From: Paucisalibacillus algeriensis
GTDB taxonomy: Bacteria > Bacillota > Bacilli > Bacillales > Amphibacillaceae
Assembly: GCF_000577245.1 (NCBI RefSeq)
Contig: NZ_CBYO010000005.1
Span: 62,001 to 126,000 of the forward strand
Direction of reading: 5' to 3'
Length of the DNA: 64,000 bases
A program made the position numbers and the translations under genes. How positions within the stretch are numbered: the stretch's first letter is position 1; the number at the start of each line of letters is the position of its first letter. This document shows, piece after piece, positions 42,803-51,962 of this stretch. The notes under the pieces are model-generated. The model had not been told where the DNA came from. It saw nothing but the letters and a program-made list of their open reading frames with translations, and searched no databases.

Positions 42803-43901
42803 ATGGAATTTAGTGAAATTAGACATGAATTAGACAATATGAATAACCGCATTGCGGATTTTAGGGGGTCTCTTTGACTTAGATGCAAAGAAGGCTCGCA
42901 TACAGGAATTAGAGCACGATATGACGGCACCTGGATTTTGGGATGATCAAAATGCTGCTCAAACTACTATCAATGAAGCAAATGGCTTAAAAGGGTTTGT
43001 AAATAGCTTTGAAGAAATTGTTAATCGCCATGAGGATTTAGAGGTAACCTATGAGCTAGCCAAAGAAGAAAATGATGCAGAGTTACTTGCTGATTTAGAA
43101 GAAGAGCTTGGTTCATTGAAAAAAGACATTAATGATTTTGAATTACAAATGTTATTAAGTGAACCGTATGATGCGAATAACGCAATTTTAGAATTGCATC
43201 CAGGTGCTGGTGGTACGGAATCACAGGACTGGGCAAGTATGTTACTTCGAATGTACCAACGCTGGGCAGATCAGCGTAATTTTTCGGTGGAAACATTAGA
43301 CTATTTACCAGGAGAAGAAGCAGGGGTAAAGAGTGTTACATTGTTAATTAAAGGTCATAACGCCTATGGTTACTTAAAAGCTGAAAAAGGTGTACATCGC
43401 TTGGTTCGCATTTCCCCATTTGATTCTTCTGGCCGAAGACATACTTCTTTCGTTTCATGTGATGTTACACCTGAAATGTCTGAAGACGTGGATATTGAAA
43501 TTCGAAGTGAAGATATTAAGGTTGACACGTATCGTGCGAGTGGTGCCGGTGGACAGCACGTTAATACAACTGACTCTGCCGTAAGAATTACGCACATTCC
43601 GACAAATATTGTAGTTACATGCCAAAATGAACGTTCCCAAATAAAAAACAGAGAAGCAGCCATGAAGATGTTAAAATCAAAACTGTATCAATTAGAAATT
43701 GAAAAGCAACAACAAGAACTTGCGGCCCTTCGTGGAGAACAAAAAGAAATAGGTTGGGGCAGCCAAATTCGTTCCTATGTTTTTCATCCTTATTCTATGG
43801 TAAAAGACCATCGAACAAACGTTGAAATAGGAAACACCCAAGCCGTAATGGATGGAGAACTAAATCCATTTATTGATGCCTATTTACGATCGCAAATTTA
43901 A
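42803..43901 (+). CDS. prfB: peptide chain release factor 2 with programmed +1 frameshift
   Basis: RF2 releases proteins at UGA and UAA. The gene is read as 42803-42874 joined to 42876-43901. The first frame starts at ATG 42803 (ribosome site AGAGGTG) and reads [24 protein letters not shown] in two parts up to a UGA at 42875-42877. The sequence AGGGGGTCTCTTTGAC has the internal Shine-Dalgarno-like AGGGGG three bases before the CTT slip codon, as in other prfB genes, so RF2 levels autoregulate. Product about 365 aa with SPF in [16 protein letters not shown] (the RF2 codon reader) and [13 protein letters not shown] (GGQ). Confidence 0.97.
42863..42878 (+). promoter_or_regulatory. prfB +1 frameshift site
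   Basis: AGGGGG then TCT CTT TGA C. Slippage at CTT into the +1 frame avoids the in-frame UGA stop and continues with GAC (Asp). Confidence 0.95.
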
Positions 43902-44315
43902 TGTGAATTAACTTAAAATGTCCGTACCAATAATGGTTACGGGCATTGTTTGATTGAAGGACTAATAGGAGTGCTTTATTACATTATTTTGGCAGGGTAT
44001 CTCGGTTAAAATGAGGAATGAGAGCACTTTATACATCATTTTGACAAGGAACCAGGGTAGAAATGAAGAATAAGAATGATTTTTTCTATTCATAAAAGAA
44101 ATTGAAATGTAGATGATCCATTTCAACTTGTTTAGACTTGTCCAATATTGGGAAAAGCTATAAAAGAATTAATAATTTTGTCAAAAAGTCTCATCAGGCT
44201 AGATAACTCCTCATGTTTAACCAAAATATGGCAAATCTGTGACTAGTATATTTTCAATTAAAGGATATACTAAGAATTGACAAGTAATTCTAAACAAGGA
44301 TTGGGGGATTTCTCA
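43902..44315. other. 414-base gene-free interval before cccB
   Basis: It starts with a terminator-like hairpin for prfB (AATGTCCGTACC with GGTTACGGGCATT, 43918-43949). An imperfect 53-base tandem repeat follows (43961-44090). The remaining 180 bases are AT-rich with a TATACT at 44266-44271 as possible -10 box for cccB. No coding frame was seen. Confidence 0.6.
43961..44090. repeat. imperfect 53-base tandem repeat, 2.4 units
   Basis: GTGCTTTATTACATTATTTTG (43971) and GCACTTTATACATCATTTTG (44024) head two units about 53 bases apart. Each unit also contains GGTTAAAATGAGGAATGAG or GGGTAGAAATGAAGAATAAG. A related inverted copy lies at about 5260-5330 (its reverse complement has GGGTAAAATGAAGAATAGG then AGTGCTC). 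Confidence 0.6.
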
Positions 44316-44669
44316 ATGAAAAAATGGTTATTAGCTATTCTTTTTGGAATAGCATTAGTTCTAGGTGCTTGTGGTGGCGACGATAATGGTGACGACAACG
44401 GAGCAACTAGTGATTCTGGTCAAGAAAGTGGCGAAACAACGACAGCTTCTGCAGAAGATATCTATGAAACAAACTGTGCATCTTGTCATGGTGCTGACTT
44501 ATCTGGTGGTGCAGGTTCAAATCTTACTGCAATTGGAGCAGACTACTCTGTTGACGAGTTAAAAGACATCATTGCAAATGGTAAAGATGGTGGAATGCCA
44601 GCATTCAGTGGGAGACTATCTGATGATGAAATACAAACATTAGCAGATTGGTTAGGCGAGAAAAAGTAA
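44316..44669 (+). CDS. cccB: cytochrome c551-type lipoprotein
   Basis: Small membrane-tethered c-type cytochrome that carries electrons on the outer face of the membrane. 117 aa from ATG 44316 (GGATTGGGGGA upstream). A lipoprotein signal ends in LVLGAC (Cys at about 19), a low-complexity Gly/Asp/Ser linker follows, then the class I heme domain with NCASCHGADLSGG (CxxCH) and the distal Met in GKDGGMPAFSG. The neighbours prfB and ftsE match cccB of B. subtilis. Confidence 0.93.
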   Translation: MKKWLLAILFGIALVLGACGGDDNGDDNGATSDSGQESGETTTASAEDIYETNCASCHGADLSGGAGSNLTAIGADYSVDELKDIIANGKDGGMPAFSGRLSDDEIQTLADWLGEKK

Positions 44670-44680
44670 TTAATCGTTCA

Positions 44681-44722
44681 AAGGTTTAGACTGTACAAAC
44701 AGTTTAAGCCTTTTTATTTTGT
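44681..44722 (+). terminator. terminator after cccB
   Basis: AAGGTTTAGACTGT pairs with ACAGTTTAAGCCTT around ACAA and is followed by TTTATTTTG. Confidence 0.9.
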
Positions 44723-44843
44723 CTAAAATAAGACTTTTCTCCTATAATCATTTTTAGCTACCATAATTCTACAAATCTCAACAATATTTTCACCTTTGAA
44801 ATATAAATGTAATATTTTTTTGTCAAAAAAAGTTGTTGAAAGA

Positions 44844-44852
44844 TGTTATAAT
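44844..44852 (+). promoter_or_regulatory. extended -10 promoter of ftsEX
   Basis: TGTTATAAT is a perfect extended -10 (TGnTATAAT) 61 bases before ftsE. A TTGTCA at 44820 is a possible -35 but with a long spacer. Confidence 0.55.
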
Positions 44853-44912
44853 GAATTAGAAACTCGAACAAAATAAGTCTTTTTGACTAATTTATGTAAA
44901 AGGTGATAAAAC

Positions 44913-45599
44913 ATGATTTTAATGAAAGATATATATAAAACATATGGAAATGGTGTCACAGCTTTAAATGGTATTAACGTCGAAATTGAACAAGGTGAAT
45001 TTGTTTATATTGTTGGACCAAGTGGTGCTGGTAAATCATCATTTATCAAATTAATTTATCGTGAAATTAAACCAACACGCGGTTCATTGCAGATCAACAA
45101 TAGGGACATTAGTGAATTAAAGGAAAAAGAAGTTCCTATGCTACGTAGAAATATTGGCGTTATCTTCCAAGATTTCCGTCTTTTACCAAAACTATCAGTC
45201 TATGAGAACGTTGCATTTGCTCTAGAGGTAATAGAAGAGTCTCCTCGTAATATTCGTAAACGAGTAATGGAAGTATTAGATCTAGTAGGTCTTAAGAACA
45301 AATCACGTTTCTTTCCAAATGAGCTATCTGGTGGGGAGCAGCAACGTGTTTCTATTGCACGTGCTATTGTAAATCGACCAAAGATAGTTATCGCTGATGA
45401 GCCAACTGGTAACCTTGATCCAGATACATCATGGGAGATTATGCGAGTATTTGAAGAAATTAATAACAGTGGGACAACCATTATCATGGCTACACACAGT
45501 AAAGAAATCGTAAACACAATTAAGAAGCGTGTAATTGCAATTGAGGATGGCTTAATTGTAAGAGACGAACAGCGAGGTGATTACGGTTATGAAAGCTAG
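44913..45599 (+). CDS. ftsE: FtsE, ATPase of the FtsEX complex
   Basis: 228-aa ABC ATPase that with FtsX signals across the membrane to activate a cell-wall hydrolase. Walker A is GPSGAGKSSF, the signature is LSGGEQQRVSIARAI, Walker B is VIADEPTGNLDP. The D/Q-loop region VIFQDFRLLPKLSVYENVA is the FtsE type. AAAGGTGATAAA precedes the ATG. It overlaps ftsX by 11 bases. Confidence 0.96.
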   Translation: MILMKDIYKTYGNGVTALNGINVEIEQGEFVYIVGPSGAGKSSFIKLIYREIKPTRGSLQINNRDISELKEKEVPMLRRNIGVIFQDFRLLPKLSVYENVAFALEVIEESPRNIRKRVMEVLDLVGLKNKSRFFPNELSGGEQQRVSIARAIVNRPKIVIADEPTGNLDPDTSWEIMRVFEEINNSGTTIIMATHSKEIVNTIKKRVIAIEDGLIVRDEQRGDYGYES

Positions 45600-46482
45600 A
45601 ACAATAAAAAGGCATTTTCGTGAAGGTTTTAAGAATATTGCACGTAATGGTTGGATGACAGTAGCTTCAGTCGGTGCAGTAACTATGACACTACTTTTAG
45701 TTGGTGCATTTCTTGGTCTAATTTTGAATTTAAATCATATGGCAGAGAAAATCGAAGACGATGTAGTCATAAAGGTTCTTATTGATTTAGCTGCAGATGA
45801 TGAAGATGTTATTGCACTTGGTAAGGAGTTAGAGAAAGTTCCAGGTGTAGAAAATGTTATTTTTTCATCCAAAGATGAAGAATTAAATACTTTAATTGAT
45901 AGCATGGGTGAAGGTGGAGAAGTTTGGGAGTTATATGAACAAGAAAATCCATTAAACCATGCTTACATTATTAAAGCAACAGACCCACATGATACAGATG
46001 GAATTGCTACTGAGGTTGCAAAACTAAACGCAGTTGACTCAGTATCTTATGGACAAGAAGTTGCTCAAAACTTATTTAAGTTTACAGATTATGCACGAAC
46101 AGTTGGTATTATCCTGATTGCTGGTCTAGTATTGACCGCTATCTTCCTAATTTCTAATACCATTAAATTAACAATTATGGCAAGAAGTACTGAGATTGGG
46201 ATTATGAAATTAGTAGGTGCTACCAATAGTTTTATTCGTGGGCCATTCTTTGTTGAAGGCCTGCTACTTGGAGTACTTGGCTCTATTATTCCAATTACAG
46301 TTGTATTATCAGGCTATAAACTAATTGAATCGAGTATTGGCGGTATTTCTTCCATTGGTTTCGTGGAAATGCTTCCGTTCAACCCATTTGCTTGGCAACT
46401 AGCTGGAATAATTCTCATAGTTGGTGCTGGTATTGGAATCTGGGGTAGTTTGATGAGTGTTCGTAAATTCTTAAAAGTTTAA
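45589..46482 (+). CDS. ftsX: FtsX, membrane subunit of the FtsEX complex
   Basis: 297-aa membrane protein with four helices: one near the N-terminus (MTVASVGAVTMTLLLVGAFL), a 130-aa extracellular domain, then three C-terminal helices. ATG 45589 is chosen after GCGAGGTGATT; GTG 45577 is inside that site. Family motifs RHFREGFKNIARNGWM and TIMARSTEIGIMKLVGATN are present. The extracellular domain would contact the hydrolase encoded next. Confidence 0.95.
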   Translation: MKARTIKRHFREGFKNIARNGWMTVASVGAVTMTLLLVGAFLGLILNLNHMAEKIEDDVVIKVLIDLAADDEDVIALGKELEKVPGVENVIFSSKDEELNTLIDSMGEGGEVWELYEQENPLNHAYIIKATDPHDTDGIATEVAKLNAVDSVSYGQEVAQNLFKFTDYARTVGIILIAGLVLTAIFLISNTIKLTIMARSTEIGIMKLVGATNSFIRGPFFVEGLLLGVLGSIIPITVVLSGYKLIESSIGGISSIGFVEMLPFNPFAWQLAGIILIVGAGIGIWGSLMSVRKFLKV

Positions 46483-46524
46483 CGATACAACTAAAAAAAT
46501 ATCTGTTATCTACTGGTGCTATTA

Positions 46525-46578
46525 TCCCCACTTACTCTTCTAATGCTTCATTTTGAATGGAAGTGGGGGTTTTAGTAA
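46525..46578 (+). terminator. possible terminator after ftsX
   Basis: CCCCACTT (46526-46533) can pair with AAGTGGGG (46561-46568) around a long loop, followed by GTTTTAGT. The long loop makes it weak. Confidence 0.45.
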
Positions 46579-46635
46579 TAGTTACATAGCCTAAAAAAGC
46601 TAGATTACGAGATTACTTGAAGGGCAGGGGAAACG

Positions 46636-48009
46636 ATGAAAAAAAAGTTAGGAATATCTTTATTAATTGCCCTTATGGCATTTGGAACAGTCTCATTTGA
46701 TTGGAACCTTGTTTCCGCTCAAACAGAAGAAGATATTGAGCAAGAAATCAAGGAACTAGAAAATGAACAGTTACAGCTTGGAGAGCAGAAGAAAGAAGTT
46801 CAAAACAATAAAAGTGAAACAGAAGAAAAGATTGAAGAAAATTTAAATGAACAAGCATCTGTTCAAAGTCAGATTGATTCACTTGATCAACAATTAAGTG
46901 ATACAAAAGCATCTATCTCTGCAAAACAAGGTGAAATTGATGCGACAAATAAAGAAATCAATGAGCTAACTGCCCAAATTGATGAATTAACAAATCAAAT
47001 TGAACAGTTAAAAGAAGAGATAGAGGTATTGTTGGAACGTATTACTGACCGTGAAGAATTACTTACCGAACGTCTACGCACTATTCAAAGAAGTGGTGGG
47101 GCCTTGAGATATTTAGAAGTACTTCTTGGTTCAAAAAGTTTCTCAGATTTTATCTCAAGAACGGCAGCAGTTAATATTATGATGGATCAGGATAAGGCAA
47201 TCCTTGAATCTTTAGCGAATGATAAAAAAGAGGTAGAAAACAAAAAAGTAACTGTAGAAAGTAACAAAAAAGATATTGAGTCAAAGCGCCAAGATGTTGA
47301 AGATAATAAAGTAGCGTTAGAAGGACAGAAGAATGAATTAGTTGCACTTGAAAATCAATTAGATGAACAAATGGCTGAGAGACAAATTTTACTGGCACAG
47401 CTAGAGGAGGAACATCATCATTTAGAGCAATATGTAATTACTTTAGAAGATGAGCAACGATTCCTTGCACAACAAGAAGAAGCTGCAAAAAAAGCTCAGC
47501 AAATAGCAGAACAGCAATTGGCAGCATTATCACAAAAGACTGAAGGTACAAATACAAATGCAAGTAGTCCCAATGCAGGAACAGGTAATTTTATTTGGCC
47601 AGCTTCCGGATCGAGAACATCAAACTTTGGTTGGAGAGTACATCCAATATACTTTACAAAGAACTACCATGGTGGAGTTGACATTGGTGCGCCACAAGGT
47701 ACTCCAATCTATTCATCAGGTGCTGGTGTTGGTGTTGTTAGTACTGCAGAATATCACCCTTCTTATGGAAACCATGTAATGATTGTGAATATTATAGATG
47801 GCCAAACATATGTAACTAACTATGCACATATGTCAAGTATTGCTGTTAGTCCTGGACAACAAGTTGAACAGGGACAAGTAATTGGCTATATTGGTTCAAC
47901 TGGTGATTCAACCGGACCGCACCTTCATTTTGAGATTCATTTAAATCGCTATCTTGGTGTAAATCCTAACACTACAAATGCAGTAAACCCTATTAATTAT
48001 TTGCCATAA
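46636..48009 (+). CDS. EnvC-like M23 peptidase with coiled coil
   Basis: Secreted murein hydrolase or hydrolase activator, 457 aa. A signal peptide (MKKKLGISLLIALMAF ... LVSAQ) is followed by about 270 residues of coiled coil (EDIEQEIKELENEQLQLGEQ onward), a linker, then a C-terminal M23/LytM domain (about 325-457). Zinc ligands are present: His and Asp in YHGGVDIGAPQG and the HxH in GPHLHFEIHLN, so it could be catalytic, unlike E. coli EnvC. The coiled coil resembles EnvC and the CwlO/PcsB coil that docks on FtsX. AAGGGCAGGGGAAACG precedes the ATG. Confidence 0.9.
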   Translation: MKKKLGISLLIALMAFGTVSFDWNLVSAQTEEDIEQEIKELENEQLQLGEQKKEVQNNKSETEEKIEENLNEQASVQSQIDSLDQQLSDTKASISAKQGEIDATNKEINELTAQIDELTNQIEQLKEEIEVLLERITDREELLTERLRTIQRSGGALRYLEVLLGSKSFSDFISRTAAVNIMMDQDKAILESLANDKKEVENKKVTVESNKKDIESKRQDVEDNKVALEGQKNELVALENQLDEQMAERQILLAQLEEEHHHLEQYVITLEDEQRFLAQQEEAAKKAQQIAEQQLAALSQKTEGTNTNASSPNAGTGNFIWPASGSRTSNFGWRVHPIYFTKNYHGGVDIGAPQGTPIYSSGAGVGVVSTAEYHPSYGNHVMIVNIIDGQTYVTNYAHMSSIAVSPGQQVEQGQVIGYIGSTGDSTGPHLHFEIHLNRYLGVNPNTTNAVNPINYLP

Positions 48010-48435
48010 ATAATCAAAAGAGACATTACACAGAGTTGTGTAGTGTCTTTTATTAATTGTTAGGAAAGCGTATTAATCTCTCTTGCTTGAATGGGTTTGG
48101 TTGATAAATTGAAGTATACGAAATACGGTTTTTATGTATAAAATATGGTTGTAGATTTTAAATAGAGGTTGATGGGCTAACAGATTCAATTGATATTTTT
48201 ATAAGTATAGACAAAACCCTGAGATCAATATAACTCGCAAGTGTAATATGGCCTATGGGGTGGTTTAATATAATGTTCTTAATAAAATAGAAAGAAAAAG
48301 TTTGGCGTGTTTATCCATTTTCCTATATGATTATAGAATAAGTAGTTAGACTCTCAGCGAGAAAGTTTATTATTATTTTATTTTTTGAGTGTTTAAGACA
48401 GCTACCTTACATATAACTATTACTGGGGTGATAAA
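48010..48435. other. 426-base gene-free interval
   Basis: A terminator for the M23 gene lies at its start (48021-48056: AGACATTACACA with TGTGTAGTGTCT, then TTTATTAA). The rest is AT-rich without a credible frame; a promoter for ctpB must lie within but no firm boxes were seen. Confidence 0.6.
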
Positions 48436-49911
48436 ATGAAACTGAATAAGATACACATTGCACTTATCCTGGTCGGTGCATTACTTCTCGGATTTATTGG
48501 GGCTTATGTTGGAGTAGCAATAGCAACTTCTGACCAAGCCGTGCAGAACATTTCAGGAAATGATAATGAAGAGAAAGAACAAAATAACGGACAGGATATG
48601 GAGCAAGATACTCAGGTACCTGGGGAGTGGCAGAAAGTTGCTCAGGCCTACAATATTATTAAGGAAAATTACTTAGAAGGTACAGAGGAACAACAGTTAA
48701 TTGAAGGTGCTATTGAAGGTATGCTTGCGACATTAGGTGACCCGTATAGTACTTATATGGACCTTGAGACAATGGAAAGCTTTAATGAGCAAATTGAGGC
48801 TTCTTTTGAAGGTATAGGTGCCGAGGTTAGCATGGTTAATGGATTAGTAACCATTGTCGCCCCAATTAAGGATTCACCTGCTGAGAAAGCAGGACTTAGA
48901 CCAAATGACCAAGTTCTTGAGGTAGATGGGGAGTCTCTCGAGGGGTTTAACTTGAACGAAGCAGTAGCATTAATTCGCGGTGAAAAAGGTTCTGAAGTAG
49001 TGTTAACAATCCTTCGAGCTGGAACTGCTGAACCTTTTGAAATTTCGATTACTCGTGATACCATTCCAATTGAAACTGTTTATTCGGAAATAAAAACGCA
49101 AGATGGAAAGAAAACTGGCGTAATTGAAATTACTAATTTTGCCGAAACAACATCCAAAGATTTTAATACACAATTAAAGGCTTTAGAAGATGAAGGTATG
49201 GAAGGCTTAGTTATTGATGTTCGTGGTAATCCTGGTGGATTATTAAATTCAGTCGAAGAAATATTGCTGAATTTTATTCCAAAGGATACACCGTACATCC
49301 AAATAGAAGATCAACAAGGTAATAAACAGCCATATTATACGAAATTAAAAGAGAAAAAAGATTATCCAATTACGGTTTTAGTTGATGAAGGAAGTGCCTC
49401 TGCATCAGAAATTCTTGCAGTAGCAATGAAGGAAATTGGATATGATGTAGTTGGACACACTTCCTTTGGTAAAGGGACAGTACAGCAAGCTGTTCCACTA
49501 GGTGATGGTAGTACGATTAAATTAACATTCTTTAAATGGCTATCACCAGAAGGGAATTGGATTCATGATATTGGAGTTGAGCCGACTGTTGTTGTCGATC
49601 AACCAAAATACTTCTATACAAACCCAGTACAAATTGAGGAACCTTTAGTATACGATAACACTGGTACGAATGTGGAGAATATCCAACTAATGTTGAAGGG
49701 CCTAGATTATACAATAGATCGAACAGATGGATATTTTAATGAAGTAACGGAAGAAGCAGTTAAAGCTTTCCAAGAAGATAATGATTTAGACGTAACTGGA
49801 AAAGTAGATCAAGAAACGGCTGGTATGATGGAAGCAAAAATTATCGAAAAGATTCGTAGCGGCGAAGATGATTTACAATTGGATAAAGCACTAGAAGTGG
49901 TGTATCAGTAA
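48436..49911 (+). CDS. ctpB: S41 carboxy-terminal processing protease
   Basis: Membrane-anchored serine protease, 491 aa: one N-terminal helix (IHIALILVGALLLGFIGAYV), an acidic linker, a PDZ domain (about 115-195; LVTIVAPIKDSPAEKAGLRP), the S41 domain, and a C-terminal peptidoglycan-binding domain (IQLMLKGLDYTIDRTDGYFN). The catalytic Ser is near 320 in VDEGSASASEILA and the Lys is in HTSFGKGTVQQAV. In B. subtilis CtpB cuts SpoIVFA to activate pro-sigma K in sporulation; vegetative relatives also exist. The neighbours ftsEX and minJ match B. subtilis ctpB. Confidence 0.93.
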   Translation: MKLNKIHIALILVGALLLGFIGAYVGVAIATSDQAVQNISGNDNEEKEQNNGQDMEQDTQVPGEWQKVAQAYNIIKENYLEGTEEQQLIEGAIEGMLATLGDPYSTYMDLETMESFNEQIEASFEGIGAEVSMVNGLVTIVAPIKDSPAEKAGLRPNDQVLEVDGESLEGFNLNEAVALIRGEKGSEVVLTILRAGTAEPFEISITRDTIPIETVYSEIKTQDGKKTGVIEITNFAETTSKDFNTQLKALEDEGMEGLVIDVRGNPGGLLNSVEEILLNFIPKDTPYIQIEDQQGNKQPYYTKLKEKKDYPITVLVDEGSASASEILAVAMKEIGYDVVGHTSFGKGTVQQAVPLGDGSTIKLTFFKWLSPEGNWIHDIGVEPTVVVDQPKYFYTNPVQIEEPLVYDNTGTNVENIQLMLKGLDYTIDRTDGYFNEVTEEAVKAFQEDNDLDVTGKVDQETAGMMEAKIIEKIRSGEDDLQLDKALEVVYQ

Positions 49912-49916
49912 TCATA

Positions 49917-49953
49917 GGAAGGAATCCAGGAAGTGGATTCCTTTTCTTTTTGA
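49917..49953 (+). terminator. terminator after ctpB
   Basis: AAGGAATCCA pairs with TGGATTCCTT around GGAAG and is followed by TTCTTTTTG. Confidence 0.88.
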
Positions 49954-50061
49954 CAGAACAGAAAATTGTTTTCCGGAATAAGCAGGAAAAAATTCGACAA
50001 ATGGCGAATATATAGGGTTATAATTAGTTTTGACGGGACTGCAGTTGGAAGGTGATAATGT

Positions 50062-51225
50062 ATGCTACAAGATTGGTTAATAGAAATTGCAAAAGGGATT
50101 GGAAAGTTATTTCTCAACCCACTATTATATTGGTCGGTTATTTTCATTATTTTAATCGGCATAAGAAGAATCAAGCAAGAAAGAAGATATTTTGGAACAA
50201 AGGTTTTTGATGTTTTATCGGAATGGAAAGATACATGGGGATTCTCTGTCATTATCGGGATATTTTATTCAATCGTCATAATCGGAATTGGTATGGTTAT
50301 TTCTTATGAAGCTATTATTATTTTAAGTATTGTTACGATTTTACTAACCTTAACATTCCGGTTTACAATGCTTTCTCCTAGTTATACGATTGGGATTACC
50401 ATCATTATTCTATTGTTATCCCCTTCATTATCAGAATACTTACCAATTCATGGAGAAATAAATTTATCGACACTTGCAATATTATTAGCATTATTTTTAT
50501 TTGTTGAAGCACATTTTCTTAGTAGAATTAGACAGAATGAAACATTTCCTGCCTTAGTATTGGGAGAAAGAGGTAGCTGGATTGGAAGACATTGGATCAA
50601 GAAATTCTCTATCATTCCTTTATTTACTCTAGTTCCATCAGGTCTAATTGAACCGTTTGCGGCCTACTGGCCGTTTCTCTCTATTGGCGGAGACGATTAT
50701 GCATTAGTTCTTATTCCATTTGTATTAGGATTTGAGTTTCCAGTAAGAGGAAGCATGCCCTATAAAGTTGCTAATCGATTAGCAATGAAACTTTTGGGAT
50801 TAGCTGTTATTGTTTTAGCTATTGCAATTGGAAGTATTTTCATTTCCTGGTTAACCATTGTTGCGGTTGTTGTTGCTATTTTCGGTAGGGAGTTTATTAA
50901 TTATCGATTCCGGACAGAGGATCATGCAAGAAGACCATTTTTTAATCATACGCATGATGGATTAAAAGTATTAAGTGTCATTCCGGGTTCGCCGGCAGAT
51001 AGATTGAATATCCTAATTGGAGAGATAATAACGAAGGTAAATGGCCATAAAATCCATAGTGAAGAAGAGCTTTATGTGGCCCTTCAACAGACAGGTTCAT
51101 TCTTTAAAGTAGAATTGTTTGATAATAATGGAGAGATTCGATTTGTTCAAAGCGCCATGTATGAAGGCGATCATCATGAACTAGGCTTAATCTTTACCAG
51201 TGAGCCTTATAGAAAAATTAAATAA
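50062..51225 (+). CDS. minJ: MinJ, division-site topology protein
   Basis: 387-aa membrane protein with about seven to eight hydrophobic segments and a C-terminal cytoplasmic PDZ domain (LKVLSVIPGSPADRLNILIG, EIITKVNGHKIHSEEELYVA). B. subtilis MinJ bridges DivIVA and MinD so that MinCD acts at new poles. N-terminus LLYWSVIFIILIGIRRIKQE, then RRYFGTKVF, and order after ctpB agree with MinJ (YvjD). AAGGTGATAATGT precedes the ATG. Confidence 0.9.
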   Translation: MLQDWLIEIAKGIGKLFLNPLLYWSVIFIILIGIRRIKQERRYFGTKVFDVLSEWKDTWGFSVIIGIFYSIVIIGIGMVISYEAIIILSIVTILLTLTFRFTMLSPSYTIGITIIILLLSPSLSEYLPIHGEINLSTLAILLALFLFVEAHFLSRIRQNETFPALVLGERGSWIGRHWIKKFSIIPLFTLVPSGLIEPFAAYWPFLSIGGDDYALVLIPFVLGFEFPVRGSMPYKVANRLAMKLLGLAVIVLAIAIGSIFISWLTIVAVVVAIFGREFINYRFRTEDHARRPFFNHTHDGLKVLSVIPGSPADRLNILIGEIITKVNGHKIHSEEELYVALQQTGSFFKVELFDNNGEIRFVQSAMYEGDHHELGLIFTSEPYRKIK

Positions 51226-51233
51226 GTAAAAAG

Positions 51234-51276
51234 TAAATCCGTATCACGAAAAAACGTGGTGCGGATTTTTTAGTAG
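51234..51276 (+). terminator. terminator after minJ
   Basis: AAATCCGTATCACG pairs with CGTGGTGCGGATTT (G-T and one mismatch) around AAAAAA, followed by TTTAGTAG. Confidence 0.88.
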
Positions 51277-51278
51277 AG

Positions 51279-51349
51279 TGGAAAGTATTTCTTTCCACCT
51301 GCATAAGCGCGCAGACTTTGGCATTCGCCGAAAAAAATGGCGAATGTCA
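51279..51349. repeat. two hairpins before the YkoP-like gene
   Basis: GGAAAG/CTTTCC (about 51280-51296) and the 11-bp near-perfect TGGCATTCGCC / GGCGAATGTCA with loop GAAAAAAAT (51319-51349). They lie after the minJ terminator and before the next start. They could be leader structures or a small repeat. Confidence 0.45.
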
Positions 51350-51420
51350 AGTTTCCTAATAAATTTCCTTTTTTCATGCAAACTAATAATACAATTATTT
51401 AAGGAAGGAAGATTATATGG

Positions 51421-51957
51421 ATGAAAAGCTATTTACTAGGGGTTTGGAATACATTAGACCCAGTATATTATTCTTTTTCTAGATTGAAGTATGTTAGAGA
51501 TTTGGAGGAAAATCGTACATTATTCCGTGTTCGTTTAACAAGATATAAAGGAAGGAGCACCGTATTAAAAGACGGTACTATTATTTATAAAAATGACTTA
51601 CTTCTAAAAATTCACCTACATAATGTGAAAATCATGAATGAGTTATATGCAGTGACAAGTGATACCAGACGTGCTGTCTATATCTATCACATGGTAAAAA
51701 AAGGGATGCCTATGCTAGCAAAGTATGTAGAGAATCATGAACGCTATAATGAAATAAAAGGGATTATTGGAATCACAAGCCTACATAAAGGTTCTAAACG
51801 TCTTGGATTTGATAATATTACAATCCCAAATGCATGGTATCGAACTTATAAGCAAATGACCTTTACTCCGATCAATTATATAGCTAGCTCATCCAGACAT
51901 GAGGAACCAATGTACTTATTTATGTCAAAGGACGAGCTAGTTAATCGGTATGGTTAA
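51421..51957 (+). CDS. YkoP-like protein
   Basis: 178-aa cytoplasmic protein of the YkoP type (no signal or membrane helix), rich in Tyr, Arg and Lys: LLGVWNTLDPVYYSFSRLKY, RVRLTRYKGRSTVLKDGTII, IHLHNVKIMNELYAVTSDTR, then IGITSLHKGSKRLGF. In B. subtilis ykoP lies with ykoN (glycosyltransferase) and ykoQ (phosphoesterase); equivalents of both follow here, although the phosphoesterase is on the other strand. The biochemical role is unknown. ATG 51421 is 12 bases from AAGGAAGG; another ATG at 51417 is out of frame. Confidence 0.78.
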   Translation: MKSYLLGVWNTLDPVYYSFSRLKYVRDLEENRTLFRVRLTRYKGRSTVLKDGTIIYKNDLLLKIHLHNVKIMNELYAVTSDTRRAVYIYHMVKKGMPMLAKYVENHERYNEIKGIIGITSLHKGSKRLGFDNITIPNAWYRTYKQMTFTPINYIASSSRHEEPMYLFMSKDELVNRYG

Positions 51958-51962
51958 AAAGA

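Noticed and set aside
42803..42877. prfB as a truncated or broken gene
   Set aside because: The in-frame UGA with AGGGGG and CTT just before it is the standard RF2 programmed frameshift, not damage.
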